The notes below the pieces were generated by a model. That model made no database searches. It was not told the DNA's origin and saw only the letters and a list, made by a program, of their open reading frames with translations. 64,000 nt of DNA from Xanthocytophaga agilis (lineage in GTDB: Bacteria; Bacteroidota; Bacteroidia; Cytophagales; 172606-1): contig NZ_JASJOU010000004.1 of the NCBI RefSeq assembly GCF_030068605.1, positions 124,001 to 188,000 on the forward strand, read 5' to 3'. Of the stretch, positions 53,802-62,300 are shown piece after piece (positions within the stretch are counted from its first letter, which is position 1; the number at the start of each line of letters is the position of its first letter). The position numbers and the translations under genes were made by a program.

Positions 53802-55649
53802 TTAATTACCTGCTATATAAAATATTTTTAAGTCTTTATTGAATTTAATAACTGTTTTAGCTCTTACCATTTTCATGGCAGAAGAGGTGCGTCGGCGAAA
53901 GTGGTAATTCATATAGAAGCTGACTTTGACGTATTCATCATCTGTATTTACTTCATGTTTGAATGTGCTCCAGTCTATTACGTTCATATCTTCAGGTGTT
54001 TTTTCCCAGAAGTTGGTTAGTATAGGTTGAAGCTCTTCTACCTTGACATCGTTTCTGTTAAAATACTTCTCTATAGTAGGAGCAAAGTAGGTTTCAACAG
54101 CTGTAAAGTTATGTTGTTCCAGATCATGGTAGTAATCCTCAATAACACTCTTTAAGTTGCTTTCATTGGTAAGTCGGCTTTCTATCGCATCTTTTTCTTT
54201 TTGTTGTTGCTTATAGTAAAAATAAATACCACCAGCCAAAACACCCAGCAGGATAACTTTCCATCCAATATTAAGTCGTTGCCACCATCGGATTACACCT
54301 ACGAAGAGAAGTATAATGATACCAAAGGAAATCAGTGAAAGGATAACTTTTAGAAAACGATCTTCCTGTTCCTGTGCAGCATAACTTACTCCAGCCAAGG
54401 CTGCCAGACCTACAATCCACCATACCCAGCCATAGTTCGTTTGTTTGGTGGGAACAGAGTTTATATATACAGGTGTGGGTACTTGTTGTGGTTTGCTTTG
54501 TTGTTTTATCTTTTGCTCACGCTGCTGGAGTTCTTGTTCTTTACGGCGTAATTCTTCTTCTTTCTTCTGGAGAGCATTGGGTTCAATAGTTTCCCTTGGA
54601 ACGACTTTCTCTTCAGTTGTTGCTTTAAATAGCTGACTTGTATTGATCTCTATCAGATCCAGAATTTCATCTGCATTATGGTATCGATCGTCTGGTTCCA
54701 GTTGGGTACATTTCTGGATAATTCCTCTCCAAAGAGTATGTTTTACAGTACCTATTCTATCTTTGGATGGATTTCCTGTAAACATTTCCAGTAGTATAAT
54801 GCCAAATGCATAGAGATCTGCTCTTCCATCAACATTGGTAGTGTTTAATGTTTGTTCTGGTGAAGCATAGGTTTTCGTCCCTATGAAGGTTGCATTTTTG
54901 ATGTCATCAAAGGTATCGGCAGCTGCCAGCCCAAAATCGATAATCTTAACATTGTCGCCCCGATTGGTAATGAGAATGTTGTCTGGTTTCAGGTCACGAT
55001 GATAGACTTGTTTTTTATGGGCATAACTCAATGCCTGGAGCATTTCTGTTGCAACTTTACGTACAAACCGTTCATCAGAAATACCACCTTCCGGAATACG
55101 ATGAGATAAAGGTTGTCCATCTACATATTCCATATAGAAGAATGGCCCTTCCTGATCTTCTCCTCGCCCATAAATGTTGACAATATGTTCATGTTGTAAA
55201 TCACGGCCATTGAAATACTCCTTAAAGAATAACTCGATGTATGTAGGATTAGTCCGATGTTCTGGAAGCAATCGTTTCACTACAACCCATCTGCCATCAA
55301 GACGTGCTTTCTGTGTCAGACTCATTGCCCCCTGTTGGGCAAGAGGCATGCTATCTGTGAATGTGGAGGTAAATCGTATACCCGACCAGTTAGTATTTAT
55401 TGTATTTGTACCTGTTGTCTGGGATGTTATACCAGATGGTTCATTGGTTATAAAAGAAGAAGCATTATCATTACCGGATGATGTTGACAGAGTACCTGAA
55501 TCTGGGTCATTGACTGCATCCTTGGATATAATAAACCCTGAACCATCATCTGAGTTTGTTTCAGATGGAGGGATTGAGTTGTTACTGGTAACAAATTGAG
55601 ATTGTTCTTTTGGTGAATCGTCGTTAGTATGTTCGTTGATCCCGGCCAT
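53802..55649 (-). CDS. Membrane-anchored Ser/Thr protein kinase
   Basis: 615 residues. A Ser/Thr/Asn-rich N-terminus (1-100) precedes a kinase domain (~102-335): Lys125, Glu144, HRD with Asp219, DFG 238-240, SPEQ. A charged coiled coil (360-385) leads to three hydrophobic helices (~405-424, 434-455, 463-480) and a C-terminal ~120-residue domain that looks NTF2/SnoaL-like (VIEDYYHDLEQHNFTAVETY), likely on the far side of the membrane. The opening PLAQQGAM matches PVPQQGAM in the other kinase, so the kinase domains are close relatives. Its own terminator and a large palindrome at 55733 flank it. Confidence 0.88.
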   Translation of the reverse strand: MAGINEHTNDDSPKEQSQFVTSNNSIPPSETNSDDGSGFIISKDAVNDPDSGTLSTSSGNDNASSFITNEPSGITSQTTGTNTINTNWSGIRFTSTFTDSMPLAQQGAMSLTQKARLDGRWVVVKRLLPEHRTNPTYIELFFKEYFNGRDLQHEHIVNIYGRGEDQEGPFFYMEYVDGQPLSHRIPEGGISDERFVRKVATEMLQALSYAHKKQVYHRDLKPDNILITNRGDNVKIIDFGLAAADTFDDIKNATFIGTKTYASPEQTLNTTNVDGRADLYAFGIILLEMFTGNPSKDRIGTVKHTLWRGIIQKCTQLEPDDRYHNADEILDLIEINTSQLFKATTEEKVVPRETIEPNALQKKEEELRRKEQELQQREQKIKQQSKPQQVPTPVYINSVPTKQTNYGWVWWIVGLAALAGVSYAAQEQEDRFLKVILSLISFGIIILLFVGVIRWWQRLNIGWKVILLGVLAGGIYFYYKQQQKEKDAIESRLTNESNLKSVIEDYYHDLEQHNFTAVETYFAPTIEKYFNRNDVKVEELQPILTNFWEKTPEDMNVIDWSTFKHEVNTDDEYVKVSFYMNYHFRRRTSSAMKMVRAKTVIKFNKDLKIFYIAGN

Positions 55650-55732
55650 AGTATGTTTTTACCCTAATGAATTGAGGTACAAGTTAAAATAGTATCTCTG
55701 TAAAACCAAGATGAAATACATATTCTCATCTG

Positions 55733-55793
55733 ATTGCTATACATACAAAGAGCCTTGTAGATAACCTACAAGGCTCTTTGTATGTATAGCAAT
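55733..55793. terminator. 28-bp perfect inverted repeat after the GtrA gene
   Basis: Bases 55733-55760 are exactly complementary to 55766-55793 with a five-base loop (ATAAC). It follows the minus-strand stop at 55799 by six bases, the place of a terminator, but no T run follows on that strand. A stem so long and perfect is exceptional and may have another role, such as a cruciform site. Confidence 0.6.
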
Positions 55794-55798
55794 GTATA

Positions 55799-56323
55799 TT
55801 AGACTGCTTTTGCTTTAAAAACGAAGTGTTTACAGAAAAAGTAATTAAACACTGCAGATACGCCCGTACTTACAACCAAGGCTGGTAATTTAGAGAAAAT
55901 TCCCAGGCCCATTTCAGGTGGAAATACATCAATATGTAATCTTTTCATGGTTGTATAGGTAAGAATATTCATTCCCATACCCATAGCATAGGTAGCCAGA
56001 AACTTTACATAACTCTGACCAACAATACCCATTTTTTCTGAGAAAGTAATTTCATCATGAAAGTGATTATGGTATCCGTTTTCTTTAAATACCAATCGGG
56101 AATTCATGAAAAAGGCAGATGTTACACCTACAAACATGGCTATTCCTCTGGCCCAGGTATCAGTTTCGATAAATAAGAATTTATGCACTGGCCCAAATTG
56201 GGATAAAAGCAGGAAAAATATACCCCAGTCAACAACTGAATTAATTGCACCTACAATTCCGAATCGTATTAGGCGAAACCGAAGAAAGAACTGAGCAAAA
56301 GGATGTCTGATAATACGCTTCAT
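55799..56323 (-). CDS. GtrA family membrane protein
   Basis: 174 residues from ATG 56323 (MKRIIRHPFAQF); a longer start at 56353 would overlap the likely promoter box. Four transmembrane helices: IRFGIVGAINSVVDWGIFF, the ARGIAMFVGVTSAFFMNSRL segment, FLATYAMGMGMNILTY, and ALVVSTGVSAVFNYFFCKHF, ending with the FVFK signature. GtrA proteins are thought to flip lipid-linked sugars across the inner membrane. The signalling-kinase neighbours are probably coincidental. Confidence 0.88.
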   Translation of the reverse strand: MKRIIRHPFAQFFLRFRLIRFGIVGAINSVVDWGIFFLLLSQFGPVHKFLFIETDTWARGIAMFVGVTSAFFMNSRLVFKENGYHNHFHDEITFSEKMGIVGQSYVKFLATYAMGMGMNILTYTTMKRLHIDVFPPEMGLGIFSKLPALVVSTGVSAVFNYFFCKHFVFKAKAV

Positions 56324-56350
56324 GGTGTAAGTGATTAACAACTTCAAAAA

Positions 56351-56358
56351 CAAATGTA
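56351..56358 (-). promoter_or_regulatory. Promoter -7 box of the GtrA gene
   Basis: Reading on the minus strand the sequence is TACATTTG, matching TAnnTTTG. Transcription would begin near 56344, 20 bases before the ATG at 56323. No good -33 box was found. The rest of 56354-56703 is AT-rich with no gene. Confidence 0.4.
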
Positions 56359-56703
56359 TAAAATAAATACTAGTTTTTGGTAAGGTTTAACCAATAATAA
56401 TTAGGTTTTCGTGAAAAAAGGATATAAATACTAAGCTGTTGGTTGTTATCAGACAACTATTTTTGTGTTTTATACTAAGTACTTATACTATCTTGTAGTT
56501 TTGATACTCTACTAGGATAGCTATTTACCTACTTCCTTATAACCCTTCCCAACGATAAAAGGTTTTGTTATGATACCAGAGTCACTAATGATTTGTGTAA
56601 GTTTTCTATAACTAATTAATTTTTTATATACTCATTGACAGGATGTACTTGCATCTGGCAATTTATCTACTATTCTGGCAATAATAGTATATATGATAAA
56701 GGA

Positions 56704-58161
56704 TTATACTTTCTTTAAAACATTCAGGGCTCCGCTAGGTGTATAGTCTCCCAATGATTTTCCGCTACGCATTATATTTTTGAAAACTGGTTTTTGTCCA
56801 AATAACAGCGTATCAATGCTAAACTGGTCACCAGTGATGATTTGCGAATTGTAATGTTTTACTACTACGAATAAACTATTACCAAGGTGCAAAGCTCTGA
56901 TCATTCGGTCATTCCATCCTATTTCGAGCTGTTGACCTATGCTTAATTGTGTAGTAACTACAACAGTTTCAAACTGCAGTGAAGGGGGAGGGATATGCGA
57001 TGAAGGTATATTTTGCTCTATTGGCTGTGGAGCAGTCTGTGGTTTTTCCTGGTATTGTTTTCGCAAAAAAACACCATTTAAGATCCCTTTTTCATCGGTC
57101 TCATTACATAGCAGAAGTTTATGGGCACCAAATCGACTAAATTCCAGTTTAAGTTCCTGACTATTACACAAACTTTCTCCAATCAAAATGATTTTGTCAA
57201 TATCTTCTGTTCGATGGTTACTGTTAGTTAAAAACTGATCGAATGTTTGTCCAAGACTGCGTACATGGTAAGTTACCTGCTGTTCAATCTCATCTTTTTT
57301 CAGAACAACCTTGTTTTCGGCCGATTTTTCTATAGCAAAGTTAGACTTTACATCAATAAACGGGCGGACATCTGTATCCATTTGTCGGACCCATTCTTTG
57401 GCCATCCGAAAATGACGCTTGGTTTCTTTTTCGATTTCTTCTTTGCTGGATAAAAGTCTTCTCTGGTTATTGATATAATTTACTGCATAGGCGGCTACTA
57501 CATTGATCCGGCTGTCTACCCCCATCAATGAGTATGTGTGTGTGGCTATACGTTCTACAGCTGATGCATTGTAACATTGTACAAGCGAATAATTCAGATT
57601 TTCATTGAATGCTTCTGCTATCACTATTTTCTTTTGTAGTGGATGACTCAACTTGCCATTCTCAAATAAACTGAGTGCAAGCATTTCTGCCGGGATGAAA
57701 GTCGTTTGATCAACCTCATATCCTATCCGTTGTAGATAATCAGCAAAAACCTTCTGAGAGGCTACGGATACATTGTCTGAAAAAAGCAGGGAAACAGGAA
57801 TGGCTGCTGTAGGATCAAGAGAACTGGTTAGTTCCCCTAAAATACTCAGGTACTGACGACGAAGATCATCCATTATCACTTTTAACAACTCTACTACTGG
57901 CACCATATATTGAAATGCCTGGTAGTGTAGCTTATCATCTAAAATACTTTGAAGAAAATTGCCATATGTATTGGGTTGACTGTCTTCGTATTCCTGACGA
58001 TAACGCTCCCCATAGAATATTTTACTGCTTGAAGGATCAACAAAGAAGAAAAGAGGTATCCGAAAAATGTCCCGGACTACAATAGGAATAAAAGTATCAA
58101 AAGGCTTTACACCAGCCATTAAGAAATCAGTATCTACATAAATTACCAGTCGACGATTCAT
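56704..58161 (-). CDS. Divergent Hsp70/actin-fold ATPase-like protein
   Basis: 485 residues, soluble. The order of segments follows Hsp70: MNRRLVIYVDTDFLMAG (first phosphate strand, altered), IPVSLLFSDNVSVASQKVFA then YLQRIGYEVDQTTFIPAEML (cf. the 'PAYF-D-QR ... EPTAAA' region), VVAAYAVNYI, EEIEKETKRHFRMAKEWVRQ (cf. the 'CE-AK-LS' helix), and DKIILIGESLCNSQELK (cf. 'VLVGGSTRIP'). The glycine-rich phosphate loops are weak, so nucleotide binding is uncertain. No substrate-binding domain of standard form; the last ~130 residues hold a Pro-rich linker and a beta-rich end. It lies between kinases and phosphatases in the signalling island. Confidence 0.65.
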   Translation of the reverse strand: MNRRLVIYVDTDFLMAGVKPFDTFIPIVVRDIFRIPLFFFVDPSSSKIFYGERYRQEYEDSQPNTYGNFLQSILDDKLHYQAFQYMVPVVELLKVIMDDLRRQYLSILGELTSSLDPTAAIPVSLLFSDNVSVASQKVFADYLQRIGYEVDQTTFIPAEMLALSLFENGKLSHPLQKKIVIAEAFNENLNYSLVQCYNASAVERIATHTYSLMGVDSRINVVAAYAVNYINNQRRLLSSKEEIEKETKRHFRMAKEWVRQMDTDVRPFIDVKSNFAIEKSAENKVVLKKDEIEQQVTYHVRSLGQTFDQFLTNSNHRTEDIDKIILIGESLCNSQELKLEFSRFGAHKLLLCNETDEKGILNGVFLRKQYQEKPQTAPQPIEQNIPSSHIPPPSLQFETVVVTTQLSIGQQLEIGWNDRMIRALHLGNSLFVVVKHYNSQIITGDQFSIDTLLFGQKPVFKNIMRSGKSLGDYTPSGALNVLKKV

Positions 58162-58202
58162 TCGTGTATTCTTAGACTCAGAAATTATACAAAGTTGAAG
58201 AG

Positions 58203-58230
58203 CAAAAATAGTATCTTTTTACTAAACAAA
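58203..58230 (-). promoter_or_regulatory. Likely promoter of the Hsp70-like gene
   Basis: On the minus strand: TTTG (58230-58227), 16 bases, TATTTTTG (58210-58203). Both boxes match the Bacteroidota consensus and the start codon at 58161 lies about 35 bases after the expected start point. Confidence 0.45.
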
Positions 58231-58496
58231 CTGTTTTATAATACATTTCAATATTGAATTATTTGGAGATACGATAGGATAGTGAATGTCATCTTTGACT
58301 TTTTTTTGTTCATTGTAATATTTTTGATCGGATCTTATGCCTATATGGCTAATTTCTCTTTTTTATTTGCTGTTTTGAGTTTTTCTATTCCTAAGTTGAA
58401 GTAATATTTCTGGAGAATTTATAGGGGTATATCCCTTTTTATAGGAAAATCTATCCTGTTTTGAAAAGGTGTGAGATAAATTAAGTAAGATAATTG

Positions 58497-58526
58497 TTTG
58501 ATGTTTAGGACTTTTGTTTACGTTTG
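58497..58526 (+). promoter_or_regulatory. Strong Bacteroidota-type promoter for the first barrel gene
   Basis: TTTG at 58497-58500, 18 bases, then TACGTTTG at 58519-58526: both boxes match the consensus. Transcription would begin near 58533, leaving a leader of about 60 bases before the ATG at 58594. Confidence 0.6.
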
Positions 58527-58593
58527 CATCAGGAATTATATAAATGTATAGTTCAAAAGGGTAACATTACAAATTAAACAGATTAAAGAAACT

Positions 58594-59343
58594 ATGAAAA
58601 AAGTTTTCCTATCAATTGCTGCTGTTGCAGCTATGGTTTTTACAGCACAAGCTCAATTTAAAATTACTCCCAAAGTAGGCTATACGGCTTCCACATGGGG
58701 TTTTTCAAAGGATGTTAAAGATGAAATTAAAGATGCTGATGGAAAAATATCTTTAACTTCAGGATTTTCTGCAGGTGCTGCATTTGAATTAGGGGTGAGT
58801 GACCAATTTTCTATACAGCCAGAAATTCTGTATACTCAGAAAGGTTATAAGCTTTCTGGTAAGGAAAGTGATGGTGAAGGTGGAAGTTATGATGCAAAGA
58901 TGGATACCAAATTCAATTATTTGGAAATCCCTGTATTATTTAAAGCTTCTTTTGGTGACGAAGATGCACTTCGTTTCTTTGGCTATGTAGGTCCATATTT
59001 TGGATATGCACTAAATGGAAAATCTAAAAGTAAGCTTAGCAGTGGTGGTGCAAGCATAGATTTTACTACTAAAATAAAATTTGGTGATGAACCAGAGAAT
59101 GCTGCCGATGATGAAGAATACTATTCAAGTGATGACGCAAATCGTTTAGATATCGGAGCGTATGTAGGAGCCGGAGCTAGCTTACCAGTAGGCCCAGGTG
59201 CTATTTCTCTGGAAGCACGTTATGGATATGGTCTTACCAATTTTTACAAAACACCTGATGGTGGAGATAAAAAAGATTATAAATCTCAAACAAGGACAAT
59301 TGGTATATTTGTTGGGTATTCAATTCCTCTTGGTGGAAAATAA
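58594..59343 (+). CDS. Outer-membrane beta-barrel (PorT-like), copy 1
   Basis: 249 residues. The signal peptide (residues 1-20, MKKVFLSIAAVAAMVFTAQA) is followed by an eight-strand barrel of the outer-membrane protein beta-barrel family: FKITPKVGYTASTWGF, then FSIQPEILYTQKGYKL, FFGYVGPYFGYALNG, and the last strand RTIGIFVGYSIPLGGK. Alternating aromatic/hydrophobic strands, Gly-rich turns, and acidic loops (DDEEYYSSDDAN) are clear. It is followed by its own terminator and by a paralogue at 59660, with which it shares the first 77 bases exactly. Confidence 0.88.
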   Translation: MKKVFLSIAAVAAMVFTAQAQFKITPKVGYTASTWGFSKDVKDEIKDADGKISLTSGFSAGAAFELGVSDQFSIQPEILYTQKGYKLSGKESDGEGGSYDAKMDTKFNYLEIPVLFKASFGDEDALRFFGYVGPYFGYALNGKSKSKLSSGGASIDFTTKIKFGDEPENAADDEEYYSSDDANRLDIGAYVGAGASLPVGPGAISLEARYGYGLTNFYKTPDGGDKKDYKSQTRTIGIFVGYSIPLGGK

Positions 59344-59369
59344 TTTAAATCTTTTGATTTAATAGAAAG

Positions 59370-59401
59370 CCCTTTGTCATCAGGCAGAGGGTTTTTCTTT
59401 T
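59370..59401 (+). terminator. Rho-independent terminator of barrel copy 1
   Basis: CCCTTTG (59370-59376) pairs with CAGAGGG (59385-59391), followed by TTTTTCTTTT. Confidence 0.75.
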
Positions 59402-59571
59402 GTAGGAAAGTAAATCTACAAAAATCAGAGAATAGACTCTATATAAATTGGCCCTATTCAAAATTCCCTATTACTGAAAGTGATAGGGAATTTTATTTTT
59501 TGATAGTAATGTGTATAAATCGGTTATTATTTTTATATTTTTCAGAATTGAAGTTTTACCAAACTTGATAT

Positions 59572-59588
59572 TACTTGTTTCACAAGTA
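59572..59588. promoter_or_regulatory. Short palindrome before barrel copy 2
   Basis: TACTTGT-TTC-ACAAGTA, perfect seven-base arms, about 70 bases before the ATG at 59660. It may be an operator; no cognate regulator is adjacent. Confidence 0.35.
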
Positions 59589-59659
59589 GTATGGTCTGAT
59601 TATTGTTGAGTTATTTAAGGGTATTTTTATTTTTTTTACTACTATTCAGCTATCAGATT

Positions 59660-60361
59660 ATGAAAAAAGTTTTCCTATCAATTGCTGCTGTTGCAGCTAT
59701 GGTTTTTACAGCACAAGCTCAATTTAAAATTACTCCTAAAATAGGCTATACTGTGTCCAAAATGAGTATTTCTGATCTTATAAAGGATGACGAGTCTGAT
59801 ATCGCTTTTACATCCGGGTTTTCGGCTGGGGCAGCTTTTGAACTGGGTATAGGAGACATTTTTTCTATACAGCCGGAGATCTTATATACTCAAAAAGGAT
59901 TTAAAGAAAAATACGATGATGGAAATATAGATTATCATATTAATCATTTAGAAGTACCCATCCTTTTAAAAGAGACTTTTGGAGAGGAAGATAATCTGCA
60001 ATTTTTTGGTTATGTAGGCCCTTATTTGGGATATGCTTTAGGTGGTAAGTTGAAGGATAAAGAAAATGGTATGTCTTCTACTTCTAAAATTAAATTTAAA
60101 GATGAACCAGAAAATTATAGTGGTGGTGATATTTATATTTCAAAGAATGAAGTAAATCGGCTTGATATTGGAGCTTATGTTGGTGCTGGCGTAAGTTTAC
60201 CGGTAGGTCCAGGTGCTTTCTCGCTGGAAGCCCGCTATGGGTATGGATTTACTAATTTTAGGAAAGATCCTGATAATAGTGCTTCCAGGAAAGATCTGAA
60301 ATCGCAAAACAGAACGATTGGAGTATTTTTAGGTTATTCTATTTCATTAAGAGGAAACTGA
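59660..60361 (+). CDS. Outer-membrane beta-barrel (PorT-like), copy 2
   Basis: 233 residues from ATG 59660, where the same signal peptide as copy 1 begins; 19 upstream codons in frame are hydrophobic AT-rich sequence and not a gene start. The barrel again ends with RTIGVFLGYSISLRGN, and strands FSIQPEILYTQKGF and FFGYVGPYLGYALGG are shared with copy 1. Away from the first 77 bases the DNA is clearly divergent. The two may be differently regulated envelope proteins; ligands are not known. Confidence 0.88.
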   Translation: MKKVFLSIAAVAAMVFTAQAQFKITPKIGYTVSKMSISDLIKDDESDIAFTSGFSAGAAFELGIGDIFSIQPEILYTQKGFKEKYDDGNIDYHINHLEVPILLKETFGEEDNLQFFGYVGPYLGYALGGKLKDKENGMSSTSKIKFKDEPENYSGGDIYISKNEVNRLDIGAYVGAGVSLPVGPGAFSLEARYGYGFTNFRKDPDNSASRKDLKSQNRTIGVFLGYSISLRGN

Positions 60362-60383
60362 TCTCTATACATTATAAACTAGT

Positions 60384-60416
60384 AAAACCTTGTTGCCTTT
60401 CAGTGACAGGTTTTTT
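60384..60416. terminator. Bidirectional terminator between barrel and phosphatase genes
   Basis: AAAACCT (60384-60390) pairs with AGGTTTT (60408-60414), with TGT/ACA partly extending the stem, followed on the plus strand by T4. It reaches to the stop codon of the minus-strand gene at 60417. Confidence 0.6.
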
Positions 60417-61160
60417 TTAATCTGGTTCTGTATGTATAATCCGAATAATAGCCAGATCATCCAAGGGTTGCAGATGCCATATATTGGCCAGCATATTAAA
60501 TCGGGAAAGTAAGGTCTCCTTTTCCTGGACAGGATTTGTCATCAACCATTCAATTGGATTAATTTTCAGATCTGGTGTGGATGGATGATTGGATACAAAT
60601 GTCTCAATCCCATCTGTAGCAATAGCCAGAGTTTGAAGCTGGGTTGCATGAATCTTCTGGGTTTGTTTACCATACCATGTCTCAAAGTCTTCACTCAGGT
60701 GGTAGGCAAAATAATCTGGTGTATTTTCCTGATCGAAAATATAGATTTCACCATTAATAGTGACAACACCATCACCCAGTACCAGAATCAGAGCTTCCTG
60801 TGAGTTGCGATCTACCAGAGCCAGAATGAGGGTAGTTAGCAAATCATGTGTTTCCAACAACAGAAGGTTTCTGATTTGTTTTATCTCTATAAATAGGTGT
60901 TGAAGCAGGTACTTTGCATCTTCTTCCAAAGATACTGTGGACTTTTTCAGAGTATAGAAGTCTTTGTATGCTTTTTCCCGAAGGAGCTTGTGAAGAAGTT
61001 TGCCTGTTAGGGCTGAAGCAAAATAGCTTTCGTTTCCCATGGTACACCCATCCATGACAGCACAGACAAGTATATCTTTCAGGGATTCATCTACTAACAG
61101 GTAATCTTCACAATGATTGGTATGGGATGCGCCTATATGTAGGACTGACTCTATTTTCAT
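60417..61160 (-). CDS. Divergent PP2C-type phosphatase
   Basis: 247 residues. The PP2C fold is recognisable but altered: NHCEDYLLVDES stands for the usual N-x-D-D/E-S, AVMDGCTMGNES for the DGVGG metal loop, LVLGDGVVTING for GDSR, and IATDGIETFVS for the later SDG. Some metal Asp residues remain (Asp in VMDG, TDG), so activity may be retained but is not certain. It starts 22 bases after the intact PP2C gene at 61183-61941, in one operon. The pair would oppose the Ser/Thr kinases encoded nearby. Confidence 0.75.
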   Translation of the reverse strand: MKIESVLHIGASHTNHCEDYLLVDESLKDILVCAVMDGCTMGNESYFASALTGKLLHKLLREKAYKDFYTLKKSTVSLEEDAKYLLQHLFIEIKQIRNLLLLETHDLLTTLILALVDRNSQEALILVLGDGVVTINGEIYIFDQENTPDYFAYHLSEDFETWYGKQTQKIHATQLQTLAIATDGIETFVSNHPSTPDLKINPIEWLMTNPVQEKETLLSRFNMLANIWHLQPLDDLAIIRIIHTEPD

Positions 61161-61182
61161 ACCTCAATACTAGCATTTTTAT

Positions 61183-61941
61183 CTATTGCTTTAACCAGCA
61201 GGCTGTAATATTATCTGTACTTCCGGCAGCCAAGGCTTGTTCTACCAGTGTTTGTGCTAATGACTTAGCATTGGAAGCGATGATTTGGGAAATTTGTGTA
61301 TCTGTCAGGAAATCGTGGACTCCATCAGAGAAGGATAGAAGTATTTCACCTTCTGCCAACGTATAGGGGCCGGTAATGTCAATTTTAATAGTGTCCATTG
61401 CCTGACCAATGGCCGACGTCATAGTGGTGCGGTAGGGATGATTTGCCGCTTCAGACTCTGTTAATGTACCTGCATCAATCATCTGCTGAACAATCGAGTG
61501 ATCTTTGGTCAGTCTGCGCAACCCTTTAGAAGGATGCCAGGCATAGGTTCGGCTATCACCAATATTAATAACATAATAATGTTTTTCCTGAATCAGAAAC
61601 CCGGTTAGCGTGGTGCCGCAGTTTTTATATGCCGGATCTTCCGTATGTTTCCGAAGCACTTTCTGAGCCACCTTCAATGCATGTTCATGCAGAAACGTTT
61701 TGGGGTCATTGAGGTTTTCTATTTTATGAAACGCCTCCTGAAAATGCTGCACACAGATCTGACTCGCCCAGTCTCCATGTCCATGTCCACCTACTCCGTC
61801 TGCAACTAATAGCAGGCAGGCGTCTTTTTTTACTTCAATCAGATAGCTATCCTCGTTCACAGGCTTTTTGCCTGCTATGGTGTAGCCATCTGTCGTATAA
61901 AGGGGTTTGTTTTGTAAGGCAGAAAACAGTTTCTGAAACAC
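61183..61941 (-). CDS. PP2C family Ser/Thr phosphatase
   Basis: 252 residues, no membrane segment. Hallmarks are intact: PVNEDSYLIEV (motif 1), LVADGVGGHGHGDWAS (metal-binding motif 2), NCGTTLTGFLI, YVINIGDSRTYAW, LLSFSDGVHDFL and STDNITACWLK (last Asp/Asn motif). It would remove phosphate from Ser/Thr, reversing the kinases at 51343 and 53802. First gene of an operon with the divergent PP2C at 60417-61160; promoter near 62010-62038. Confidence 0.92.
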   Translation of the reverse strand: MFQKLFSALQNKPLYTTDGYTIAGKKPVNEDSYLIEVKKDACLLLVADGVGGHGHGDWASQICVQHFQEAFHKIENLNDPKTFLHEHALKVAQKVLRKHTEDPAYKNCGTTLTGFLIQEKHYYVINIGDSRTYAWHPSKGLRRLTKDHSIVQQMIDAGTLTESEAANHPYRTTMTSAIGQAMDTIKIDITGPYTLAEGEILLSFSDGVHDFLTDTQISQIIASNAKSLAQTLVEQALAAGSTDNITACWLKQ

Positions 61942-62009
61942 AGCTGTAAAGATTGATGGGTATTGTTATTCTTTTAACGGCTCTTGAGCTAATCAAGTTT
62001 TAACTATGA

Positions 62010-62038
62010 CAAATGTATTCTTTGTTTCATAGTCCGAA
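62010..62038 (-). promoter_or_regulatory. Likely promoter of the PP2C operon
   Basis: On the minus strand: TTCG (62038-62035, one change from TTTG), 17 bases, TACATTTG (62017-62010). The start codon at 61941 lies about 60 bases after the expected start point. Confidence 0.4.
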
Positions 62039-62300
62039 AAGATAACCAATTCGATTAATTGTACAAAAAAATATTTTCCTGGTTGGGTTACCCTTTGATC
62101 TTTGTTGTATAAAGCAATGAATTTGCAAGTTCCTCCGGTGATTCAGTTCGTAACAGTGCACAGTTGCAACCAATCTACCCAGAGTCTTTTCCTGAGTAAA
62201 ACAGTTATTATACATCTTTATTCTTTTGATGCTTACAGCTGACTCTTGTCAGTTATTGGAATTGTTTTGTCCTGATCTTACTACTTTGTTACTATAACCT

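Noticed and set aside
59374-59568. 64-codon frame between the barrel genes
   Set aside because: It overlaps the terminator of the first barrel gene and its translation has no protein character.
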